A DNA stretch of 64,000 bases from Bacteroidota bacterium (GTDB lineage Bacteria; Bacteroidota; Bacteroidia; Bacteroidales; UBA10428). Position 1 is the first letter of the stretch. Each line of letters begins with the position of its first letter. The notes under the pieces were generated by a model. That model saw nothing but the letters and a program-made list of their open reading frames with translations, did no database searches and had not been told where the DNA came from. The stretch is from contig CP065006.1 of the NCBI GenBank assembly GCA_016699695.1, positions 1,302,001-1,366,000 of the forward strand, given 5' to 3'. Made by a program: the position numbers and the translations under genes. Shown here one piece after another: positions 17,182 through 24,892 of this stretch.

Positions 17182-17207
17182 GAAAGGCTGCACCTCTGCA
17201 GCCTTTC
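17182..17207. terminator. Terminator hairpin
   Basis: Perfect 11-bp stem GAAAGGCTGCA / TGCAGCCTTTC with a 4-base loop, preceded by an A-run, between the convergent CAP gene and the ABC export operon. The A-run favours termination of the minus-strand operon as well. Confidence 0.85.
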
Positions 17208-17265
17208 GAACCTAAAACCTCGTCTATAAAAAGAACTACAAGTTAAACCTGAAGTTTCTTCTATT

Positions 17266-18390
17266 CTATCCTTGAGTTTCTACTGGGGGCTTTTCTTCCT
17301 TTTTTTCGCCTGCTTTCACCTTGTCTTCGGTTGTTAACCCCTCTTTCACTTCAATATTTATTCCGTCGGACAACCCGGTTTTAATGTAGCGCTTTTCAAA
17401 TACCTGTGGTTGCATTTCTACCTCCACATAAACCGAATCTTTGTTTTTTTCTTCGAATTTTAAAAGTGCTTCGGAAATGGCTAAAACGCTGTCGCGTTTA
17501 TCCAGTACAATATTGGCGTTAGCACTATAACCTGCTCGTATAAAACTATTTTCAGAGAGTTTTACCTGGGCTTTAATTTCGAACTGAACTGCTCCATTTT
17601 CTTCTACCCCTTTAGGGGCAATGTATTCGAGTATAGCCTCAAAAGTTTCGTTTTCGATGGCACCTATGGTAAGCTCCAGCTTCATGCCGGTTTTAATTTT
17701 ACCTACCTCTGTTTCGTCAATTTTACCTTCGAAAATCATTTCGCCCATATCGGCAATTGAGGCAATGGTTGTGCCCTCGTTGAAAGTGTTCGATTGTATT
17801 ACGGAGGTGCCTACTTCAATAGGCACATCAAGCACCATTCCTTCGATGGTCGAACGGATTAAAGTATTGGAAGTCTGACCTGATTTTTTGGTGATACCAT
17901 CCTGAATTAAATATAAGTTATTCTCTGCAGCTTCGAGGTTTTCTATGGCTGTATTGTATTCAAGCCTTACTTTTTGAAATTCAGCCTCTGGAATTACACC
18001 CTGCTCATAAACCTTTTTTTGCCGGTCGTATACCAATTTAGCATCTTCGAGTTGAAGCTTAGCCCTGTTAAGCCTCGATTCAGCTTCGTTTAATGCTACC
18101 ATATCGGGAATAATTTTCACCTTGGCAATGAGGTCGCCTTTTTTTACAAAATTTCCAGGTTCAACATACAATTCGGAAATAATGCCCGATACCTGTGGCT
18201 TGATAGCAATTTCCTTGCGGGGAATTACTTTTCCGGTAGCTACTGTTTTCTGCACAATTGTTTCGATGGTTGGATTTTTCGTTTCGTAAATCACATCCTT
18301 TTCTTTCGATTTTTGGTACAGGTAAATGAACCCAAAAATGATGACTCCTACAAAAATTACCACCAATGCTATTTTTATTATCTTCTTCAT
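17266..18390 (-). CDS. Periplasmic adaptor (MacA/HlyD-like) of an ABC efflux system
   Basis: A 374-residue membrane-fusion protein. A single N-terminal membrane segment (5-24) is followed by the lipoyl-type half motif (GIISELYVEPGNFVKKGDLI), a helical hairpin with many Glu/Lys heptads (~90-160), the second lipoyl half, and beta-barrel domains. It ends with a short charged tail (EKKEEKPPVETQG). It is the last gene of a four-gene unit read from 21594 down to 17266: ATPase, two permeases, adaptor. It should link the permeases to an outer-membrane exit duct, which is not encoded here. Confidence 0.92.
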   Translation of the reverse strand: MKKIIKIALVVIFVGVIIFGFIYLYQKSKEKDVIYETKNPTIETIVQKTVATGKVIPRKEIAIKPQVSGIISELYVEPGNFVKKGDLIAKVKIIPDMVALNEAESRLNRAKLQLEDAKLVYDRQKKVYEQGVIPEAEFQKVRLEYNTAIENLEAAENNLYLIQDGITKKSGQTSNTLIRSTIEGMVLDVPIEVGTSVIQSNTFNEGTTIASIADMGEMIFEGKIDETEVGKIKTGMKLELTIGAIENETFEAILEYIAPKGVEENGAVQFEIKAQVKLSENSFIRAGYSANANIVLDKRDSVLAISEALLKFEEKNKDSVYVEVEMQPQVFEKRYIKTGLSDGINIEVKEGLTTEDKVKAGEKKEEKPPVETQG

Positions 18391-18405
18391 GGTTATTGAA
18401 TTATT

Positions 18406-19671
18406 TTAATTTTCTGTTCTGATTGCTTCTATAGGTTTTATGGATACAGCACGTCTGGAAGGAATGAGTCCGGCAATAAGACCCGAGATAATAATAATGA
18501 CCAGCGCGGTGACAGCCAGTTTAAAATCGACCTCAGGGTTTTTAAACATTTCGCCATTACCACTTGCAAGTGCCAGGGCCACCATTTCGATAATAAACAC
18601 ACCAAACATTAGCCCAGTAAGGCCAGCTACCACTGTTAGAAAAATCGATTCGGATAAAACAGTGGTAATTATTTTCATGGGAGTAGCCCCAATGGCCCTT
18701 TTTATGCCAAACTCACTGGTACGCTCACGGATAATGATCAGCATAATGTTGCTAACTCCAATAATACCAGCCAGGAGTGTTCCCACACCTACTATCCAGA
18801 TAAGTCCACGGATACCCAAAAAGAGTCCGTTCATTTTTTTAAATTGTTCGCCTACATTCTGGTAACCAAAGGCCCCTTTATCGTCGGGGTGTATGGTATG
18901 GTTTTTTGCCAGAATGGCCATAACCCTGGGTTCGATGTCTTTTACGGGGTAATCCGATTTTACAACAATGGAGAAATGATCCACCTGGTTGGCATAGTTA
19001 TATACTTGTTGTGCGGTGCTGAATGGAATAAAAATCTGGTTGTTTTGCTGCTCGCCCCATCCTCCGGAATGTTTCGATTCATATACTCCAATCACCTGAA
19101 AGTATATGGAGTTAATGCGTATGTATTTATTGGTTGGATCTTCGCCCTTGGCAAATAACTCTTCATAAACCCGTTTCCCAAGCAAAACAGCCTTACGTTT
19201 ATTTTCCAAATCGAAATCGTTAAGAAAACGGCCATAGAGAAGGTCGACAGGATCGATGAGGTTCTCCTCAGGCGTCTTGCCAAATACCTGAAAATTTCCC
19301 TTTCGTATTCCATTCACAACAAGTGTGGCTTGCTGATACCCACCCCCATTGACAGTTGGTGCTATGATATCAATTTCGGGGATTCCATCCTTGATGGCAT
19401 ATAAATCGTCGTAATTAAAATGATAACTTCGGTTGCGTGGAAATCCTTTATAGGGCATAGTAGTTTGTTGAGCCCAGATAAACATGCTGTTTCTGGCAAA
19501 ATCGCCCAAGTTTGAATATACCGCATTTTCCAGCCCACTGCCGGCACCCAACATAATAACCAACATAAAAATACCCCAGAAAACGCCAAAAGCGGTTAAG
19601 GCTGTTCGAAGTTTATTGTGTTTGAGTGTGTGGAATATTTCCTGCCACTTATCTATATCTATCATAGCCAT
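18406..19671 (-). CDS. MacB-like ABC transporter permease (second of two)
   Basis: A 421-residue FtsX/MacB permease without ATPase domain. It has one membrane segment near the N-terminus (~25-45), a large periplasmic MacB_PCD domain, then three C-terminal membrane segments. The IIIRERTSEFGIKRAIGATP coupling segment is diagnostic of this superfamily. It is paralogous to the permease directly upstream (19677-20906), 5 bp away; the two probably form a heterodimer in a mechanotransmission-type exporter. Confidence 0.92.
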   Translation of the reverse strand: MAMIDIDKWQEIFHTLKHNKLRTALTAFGVFWGIFMLVIMLGAGSGLENAVYSNLGDFARNSMFIWAQQTTMPYKGFPRNRSYHFNYDDLYAIKDGIPEIDIIAPTVNGGGYQQATLVVNGIRKGNFQVFGKTPEENLIDPVDLLYGRFLNDFDLENKRKAVLLGKRVYEELFAKGEDPTNKYIRINSIYFQVIGVYESKHSGGWGEQQNNQIFIPFSTAQQVYNYANQVDHFSIVVKSDYPVKDIEPRVMAILAKNHTIHPDDKGAFGYQNVGEQFKKMNGLFLGIRGLIWIVGVGTLLAGIIGVSNIMLIIIRERTSEFGIKRAIGATPMKIITTVLSESIFLTVVAGLTGLMFGVFIIEMVALALASGNGEMFKNPEVDFKLAVTALVIIIISGLIAGLIPSRRAVSIKPIEAIRTEN

Positions 19672-19676
19672 ACTGA

Positions 19677-20906
19677 TTATTCGTCTCTTAAAGCTTCTAT
19701 TGGTTTAATGCGGGCTGCCCGCCTAGCTGGTACAAAACCTGCCATCATTCCGGCAAAAATTACCAACAGGGCTGCAAAAATTGCGAACCTGAAATCAACT
19801 CCCGGATTTCTGAAGAAATCGGAGGCTGGCATTTTAGAAGCCAGAAACTCGAGTATACCTATTCCAAACAGCAAACCTAAGTATCCGGCAAATGAAGTAA
19901 TAATAAGTGCTTCGAGTATTATAAGTCCTATAATGGATCTGGGAGTAGCCCCAATTGCTTTGCGAATGCCAATTTCCTTGGTGCGCTCTTTTACCACAAT
20001 GAGCATGATATTACTTACACCTACAAGACCAGCAATGAGTGTAAATACACCAATTATTCCAACAAAAATGTTGATGCCGTTAAAAAGAGTAAGCATCTGT
20101 TTGTATTCTTTAAGGGCATTCCAGCTTCCCATTGCACTTTGGTCATCAGGATTAAAGCCATGCTTTTGGGCTATTTTTTTCCGGATATCCTCAATAAGTA
20201 CTTCACTTTCTTCTACTGTGGCGTTGCCTGTTGTAAAAGTAATTGTACCCACCATGTTCCCAGGCTGAAAGGTTTTCTGCGCCACCGTAAGAGGTATGTA
20301 CAAACGTTCGGTTTCTCCATCGTGGATATCGGTAAAAACACCTACTACGAGAAATGGTATACCATTTATGTTCACATATTTGCCAATCGGGTCTTCTTCC
20401 TTGAATAGGCGTTCTTTTACTTTCCGGCCAATCACGGCAACCTTCCGGAATTTTTTCATGTCGTATTCATTGAGCAGCCGGCCTTCCATAAGGTCCAGCT
20501 TTTCAGTAACCTGGTGACCCGGCAGAACTGCCTGAATCTCAAAATCGCCATATTCATTCTTATAACTGCTATGATAAGCCCCTCCCCATAGATTGATGCG
20601 GCCCGAAAGGTTTTCGAGTCCTTCGTAACTGGCATCCAGGTAGCTCAAATCATCGTTTCTGAATGTAACAGGCCTTCCGATATTAAGCCCTTCGTGAGCC
20701 ATGCTGGTCATTCCACCCCACATCCAAACGCTGTTGGTTGCATCGCTGAAATTGTGCATTACACCTTTTTTAAGACCATTGCCAGAGCCAAGCAGAATCA
20801 TAAGGATAAAAATCCCCCAGAATACGCTAAAACTGGTTAAGAAAGTCCTGAGCTTGTTTTTGCTCATGGTGCTTAAAATCTCCTGCCAAACGCCAAAATC
20901 AAGCAT
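19677..20906 (-). CDS. MacB-like ABC transporter permease (first of two)
   Basis: A 409-residue FtsX/MacB permease: N-terminal segment at ~20-42, periplasmic domain, and three C-terminal segments, with VKERTKEIGIRKAIGATP as the coupling helix region. Its start overlaps the end of the ATPase gene by 8 bp, so the two are translationally coupled. Together with the neighbouring genes it forms a tripartite export pump of unknown cargo (peptide, lipoprotein or drug). Confidence 0.92.
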   Translation of the reverse strand: MLDFGVWQEILSTMSKNKLRTFLTSFSVFWGIFILMILLGSGNGLKKGVMHNFSDATNSVWMWGGMTSMAHEGLNIGRPVTFRNDDLSYLDASYEGLENLSGRINLWGGAYHSSYKNEYGDFEIQAVLPGHQVTEKLDLMEGRLLNEYDMKKFRKVAVIGRKVKERLFKEEDPIGKYVNINGIPFLVVGVFTDIHDGETERLYIPLTVAQKTFQPGNMVGTITFTTGNATVEESEVLIEDIRKKIAQKHGFNPDDQSAMGSWNALKEYKQMLTLFNGINIFVGIIGVFTLIAGLVGVSNIMLIVVKERTKEIGIRKAIGATPRSIIGLIILEALIITSFAGYLGLLFGIGILEFLASKMPASDFFRNPGVDFRFAIFAALLVIFAGMMAGFVPARRAARIKPIEALRDE

Positions 20907-21594
20907 AGTTAAGGTTTAATTTGGTTTTATATTCCCGCTCTATTAATCCATCTTTCAGGTGAATAATCCGCTTGGTACGTTCTGCAATATCCTTTTCATG
21001 TGTTACAATAATAATGGTAATTCCGGCCTGATTAATCTCCTGAAAAAGGTCCATCACTTCGTAAGAGGTTTGCGAATCAAGCGCTCCGGTAGGTTCGTCT
21101 GCGAGAATTACTTTTGGTTGGGCAATGAGCGACCGCGCGATGGCCACTCTTTGTTTCTGTCCTCCTGAAAGTTCGCTCGGTAAATGAGTTGCCCAGGGAC
21201 CCAGCCCCACCCGATCGAGGTATTCCATGGCAATTTTATTTCGCTTCTTACGGCTTACGTTTTGATAATAAAGAGGGAGAGCTACATTCTCAAGAGCATT
21301 TTTAAAAGAAATGAGGTTAAACGATTGGAAAACAAAACCAATCATCTGGTTGCGGTACCATGCCGCCTTAGTTTCGCTCAAGCCCTGCATTAAAATATTG
21401 TTAAGGCTATACTCTCCTGCATCGTAGCTATCCAAAATACCAATAACGTTCAAAAGGGTTGATTTACCGGATCCGGAAGACCCCATAATCGAAACCATCT
21501 CGCCGGCTTCGATATGCATATCAATACCTTTCAGAACATGTAAACTGTTTATCCCATTTACATAGGATTTGTGCAATTGCTTAATTCTTATCAT
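20899..21594 (-). CDS. MacB/LolD-type ABC transporter ATPase
   Basis: A 231-residue ATPase. Walker A GSSGSGKSTLLN (~38-49), Q-loop in VFQSFNLI, signature LSGGQKQRVAIA, Walker B VILADEPTGALD and switch His in VTHEKD are all present. The sequence up to the D-loop is of the MacB/LolD subfamily that works with FtsX-like permeases. It is the first gene of the four-gene unit. Confidence 0.94.
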   Translation of the reverse strand: MIRIKQLHKSYVNGINSLHVLKGIDMHIEAGEMVSIMGSSGSGKSTLLNVIGILDSYDAGEYSLNNILMQGLSETKAAWYRNQMIGFVFQSFNLISFKNALENVALPLYYQNVSRKKRNKIAMEYLDRVGLGPWATHLPSELSGGQKQRVAIARSLIAQPKVILADEPTGALDSQTSYEVMDLFQEINQAGITIIIVTHEKDIAERTKRIIHLKDGLIEREYKTKLNLNYA

Positions 21595-21901
21595 TTAGGC
21601 TTCTTTTATTCTCGATGGGCTTTTTACAACTAACATGCCACAAATTTGCATGCTGTTGATTAGGTGTGTGTTAAATAAAATATTTCTTTCCCATGCCTTA
21701 AAGGCTTTGTTGCAGAATGGAACAGGATATGTTCGATAATGAACAAGACTTTACATTTATCGACCCTATCAGCAATTCGCAATACAGTGTTTATCTCTAA
21801 GGGGGTTTATTGTAGAAAAGTATGAATTGTTTTCATCACACGCAACCTTTTGGTTTTGTTATGCATCAATACTTTGCTGGTAACAAATTAGCTATTTCGA
21901 A
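21595..21901. other. Divergent intergenic region, 307 bp
   Basis: It separates the ABC operon from the sigma-factor gene. No gene or strong hairpin is visible. A small dyad TGTTC-GATAAT-GAACA occurs near 21730, of unknown meaning. Confidence 0.4.
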
Positions 21902-22507
21902 TTGAATAAAGGAGGTAGGATTATCTTAACTTTGAGGAATAAGTATCAAGACTTGGAGAATAAGCTTGAGGATATCATTCTAGGTTGCCAGCAGCAAGAT
22001 AGCAGGGCACAAAAAGAACTTTTTTCGCTGATGGCTGGAAAAATGTTCGGCATTTGCCTTCGTTATGCAGGCAATCGAAACGATGCAAGTGATATTCTCC
22101 AGGATGGTTTCCTTAAAGTATTCGAAAAAATCCACCAGTTCAAATTCGAAGGTTCTTTCGAAGGCTGGATGCGCAGGATATTTGTGAACCTCTCGCTGGA
22201 ACGGTTTCGTGGACAGTTTAAGATAGTAAATATCCAGGATGGAGTGCACGATAATACGCAGTTTAGCAATGACGACATTGTAAGTAGCCTGGCTGCCGAA
22301 GAGCTGATAGCGATGATACAGGAATTGTCGCCTAAATACAGAGCTGTTTTTAACCTCTATGCCATAGAGGGTTATTCGCATAAAGAAATCTCGGAAATGC
22401 TAGACATTACTGAGGGTACCTCGAAATCAAATTTATCACGCGCCCGATCAATCTTACAGGATAAAGTTTCGAAGCATTACCAGGCGGGAGCCATAATCCG
22501 ATCGTAA
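21902..22507 (+). CDS. ECF-type RNA polymerase sigma factor
   Basis: A 201-residue sigma-70 family protein with region 2 (DASDILQDGFLKVFEKIHQF, then FEGWMRRIFVNLSLERFR) and region 4 (YRAVFNLYAIEGYSHKEIS followed by TSKSNLSRAR). The frame starts with TTG at 21902; there is no in-frame ATG before region 2. A good GGAGG lies at 21911-21915 inside this frame, so the real start may be the TTG at 21932 or a nearby codon. The next gene follows after 2 bp and looks like its membrane-bound partner. Confidence 0.9.
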   Translation: MNKGGRIILTLRNKYQDLENKLEDIILGCQQQDSRAQKELFSLMAGKMFGICLRYAGNRNDASDILQDGFLKVFEKIHQFKFEGSFEGWMRRIFVNLSLERFRGQFKIVNIQDGVHDNTQFSNDDIVSSLAAEELIAMIQELSPKYRAVFNLYAIEGYSHKEISEMLDITEGTSKSNLSRARSILQDKVSKHYQAGAIIRS

Positions 22508-22509
22508 GT

Positions 22510-23856
22510 ATGAATGAAGGTTTTATCGATATGGACGACTATTTTAAACAAGAACTAAAAGACTTTGCACCTGCACCACCCGCAGATGCATGGCAGCTTA
22601 TTGAGAAAAAACTCCTGGCAAAACATGCCAGAAGGTCGCCTATTTTCTATTTTAAAGTGGCTGCCTCTGCGGCACTTCTTATTGCAGCAACCAGTATTGG
22701 CATAAACAAATTTGGAAAGAATCAGGAACTGCAAATTGCATCGGCACCTAAACACTCCAATCCAGTGCTCCAGGAAACCAAGTCCAATACCATTGCACTA
22801 CCAGAAAATAAATCACTTCAAGAAAATATAATCTCCACCATAAAATCACTGGCTCCGTCGACATCCTCTGGAAATTTAGCACTTACTCCTCAGCATATTG
22901 ACAAACAACTGACGAGGACAGACAAGGCTGAGTCGATGTATCCGATTGCATCCATAAAGGCCAATATTCCAGTAAGCATGCCCGAATGGAACCTGGAAAT
23001 TCCACATACCACTCCGGAAGCCACGGAACAAAGCTACAATGCCATGCTGGCTGTGTTTGACGAACCTGAAGAAAAACCAGTTACCAATGCCGACAAATGG
23101 GCTTTGGGCGGGCAGGCAGGCCCACAATATGCTTATCGGACAATTAGTGCAGAAGCCCCGGCTCAGCTTTCAGAAGCATATAACCAGAGCGAAAATGGCA
23201 TAATGGCTTATGCAGGTGGTGTACAAGTAGCATACAAAGCAGCCAGAAGGTTTTCTGTGCAATCAGGAGTATATTATTCCAAAATGGGGCAAACCACCTC
23301 CACACAGCAAGCTGTAAATGTGAATAATACCCGTGGAGAGGACTATTACGACAATAGTGGTATGCCTAGTATAGGCGAAACCATCACTGCGGTGAATGTA
23401 TCGACTTCGCTGGGCGAAATTTACAATACCAGCTTTACAACCAATGCCAGTTCGTGGGACATGGTCACTCAAGACGAAGAAAAACTGGCCGCCTATAACC
23501 AGAGCAGCACCCTGACCCAATACCTCGAATATATCGAAGTGCCTTTTATGGCACGTTATGTAGTAATCGACCAGGATTTTAATCTTAGCCTTCTGGGAGG
23601 TTTAAGTACAAACTTATTGATCGATAGTCCGGTTTATCTTGATAATGGCACTTACTTTGCGGAAAACAATCAACTCAATTCGGTGAATTTAAGCAGTACC
23701 GTAGGACTTGGCTTTGGATACCGCCTTAACGATCAGCTCAACCTGAATGTCGAGCCTCAATTTAAATATTACCTGAGCCCAGTTAATCCGGGTTCGACAG
23801 TGGAGGCAAGACCCTATTCCATAGGCATTTTAACAGGCATCACCTATCTTTTCTAA
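22510..23856 (+). CDS. Membrane-anchored protein with anti-sigma-like N-terminus and outer-membrane barrel-like C-terminus
   Basis: A 448-residue protein. Residues 1-40 are cytoplasmic-like with the FAPAPPADAWQLIEKKL pattern seen in many Bacteroidota proteins encoded right after ECF sigma factors. One membrane segment follows (~47-65, KVAASAALLIAATSIG). A long polar linker (~65-200) leads to a beta-rich part (~210-448) with porin-type strands (FSVQSGVYYSKMG, FMARYVVI, VGLGFGYRL, ending in F). The 2-bp gap to the sigma gene and the N-terminus suggest control of sigma activity. Whether the barrel really inserts in the outer membrane while the helix stays in the inner membrane is unproven. Confidence 0.82.
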   Translation: MNEGFIDMDDYFKQELKDFAPAPPADAWQLIEKKLLAKHARRSPIFYFKVAASAALLIAATSIGINKFGKNQELQIASAPKHSNPVLQETKSNTIALPENKSLQENIISTIKSLAPSTSSGNLALTPQHIDKQLTRTDKAESMYPIASIKANIPVSMPEWNLEIPHTTPEATEQSYNAMLAVFDEPEEKPVTNADKWALGGQAGPQYAYRTISAEAPAQLSEAYNQSENGIMAYAGGVQVAYKAARRFSVQSGVYYSKMGQTTSTQQAVNVNNTRGEDYYDNSGMPSIGETITAVNVSTSLGEIYNTSFTTNASSWDMVTQDEEKLAAYNQSSTLTQYLEYIEVPFMARYVVIDQDFNLSLLGGLSTNLLIDSPVYLDNGTYFAENNQLNSVNLSSTVGLGFGYRLNDQLNLNVEPQFKYYLSPVNPGSTVEARPYSIGILTGITYLF

Positions 23857-23947
23857 TTCCATCTCCTTTCTGCATAAGTTAATTCTCTTGTTCATATATC
23901 GGTGGTAATTTTTTGTCTATTTTTGAAGATTGAAACCCACACTACAC

Positions 23948-24892
23948 ATGAACAAAGTGAACCCCATTAAGAGTATTGCATACTTTTTAACCGCTGCAAT
24001 TGTTGTTTCAACAGTAATTCTTTTATTTATCAGCTCCGACTGCAACCACGACAGTAGTTATGTTTCAACCAACGAGGCATATCATCTTCCCCCTGCCCTC
24101 CCCGACAGTCTGACTTTTTGCGGGGAAAAGGTGCCCCTTGAATATTTCGATGTAAAGGAAGCCCTCGAACGTGAGATGCTGGTGAATTCATTTTATCATT
24201 CTCAAACCATTCTGCTCATTAAGCGGGCAAACCGGTTTTTTCCTGAAATAGAGTCTATTTTGAAAGCGCAGGGCATTCCCGATGATTTTAAGTACCTGGC
24301 CGTAGCAGAAAGTGGGCTTGAAAATGTGGTTTCACCTAAGAAAGCTGTCGGTTTCTGGCAAATTTTAGAAGGTACTGCCAAAGATTATGGACTGGAAATA
24401 AACGAAGAGGTTGATGAGCGCTACCACATTGCAAAATCCACCGAAGTAGCATGCAAATACCTGAATGAATCTTATGCAAAATTCGGCAGCTGGACACTCA
24501 CTGCAGCCTCCTACAACGTTGGACGCCTTGGAATAGACCGCCAAATTACCAGACAAAAGGAAAACAATTATTACAACCTGCTTTTTGGCGAAGAAACTGC
24601 TCGCTATGTATACCGCATATTAGCGCTTAAACTAATACTATCCAATCCTGCAGAATATAATTTTCACATAGCCGCTGATGAACTCTACCAGCCTTATCGT
24701 TACAAAGAAGAAATCGTTAATAGCCCGATTGAAAGCTGGGCCGATTTTGCCAACGAACACAAGACCAATTATAAAATGCTGAAATATTTAAACCCCTGGT
24801 TAAGAGACGACAAACTTGCCAATACCTCGGGTAAAGAATACCAGATTCGCATACCAAATAATAGAACCAGAAAGAATAAGGAGAAGGATTAA
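23948..24892 (+). CDS. Membrane-bound lytic transglycosylase (SLT domain)
   Basis: The ATG at 23948 is preferred over the in-frame TTG at 23930; it yields an N-terminal membrane anchor or signal. The SLT/goose-lysozyme-like domain shows the catalytic Glu in LAVAESGLEN, then KAVGFWQI and TLTAASYNVGRLG. The fold matches MltD-type enzymes that cleave the MurNAc-GlcNAc bond with formation of an anhydro product. No LysM motif with high confidence, though the tail (NYKMLKYLNPWLRDDKL... EYQIRIP) looks like one degenerate LysM. uvrA starts at the base after its stop codon. Confidence 0.88.
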   Translation: MNKVNPIKSIAYFLTAAIVVSTVILLFISSDCNHDSSYVSTNEAYHLPPALPDSLTFCGEKVPLEYFDVKEALEREMLVNSFYHSQTILLIKRANRFFPEIESILKAQGIPDDFKYLAVAESGLENVVSPKKAVGFWQILEGTAKDYGLEINEEVDERYHIAKSTEVACKYLNESYAKFGSWTLTAASYNVGRLGIDRQITRQKENNYYNLLFGEETARYVYRILALKLILSNPAEYNFHIAADELYQPYRYKEEIVNSPIESWADFANEHKTNYKMLKYLNPWLRDDKLANTSGKEYQIRIPNNRTRKNKEKD

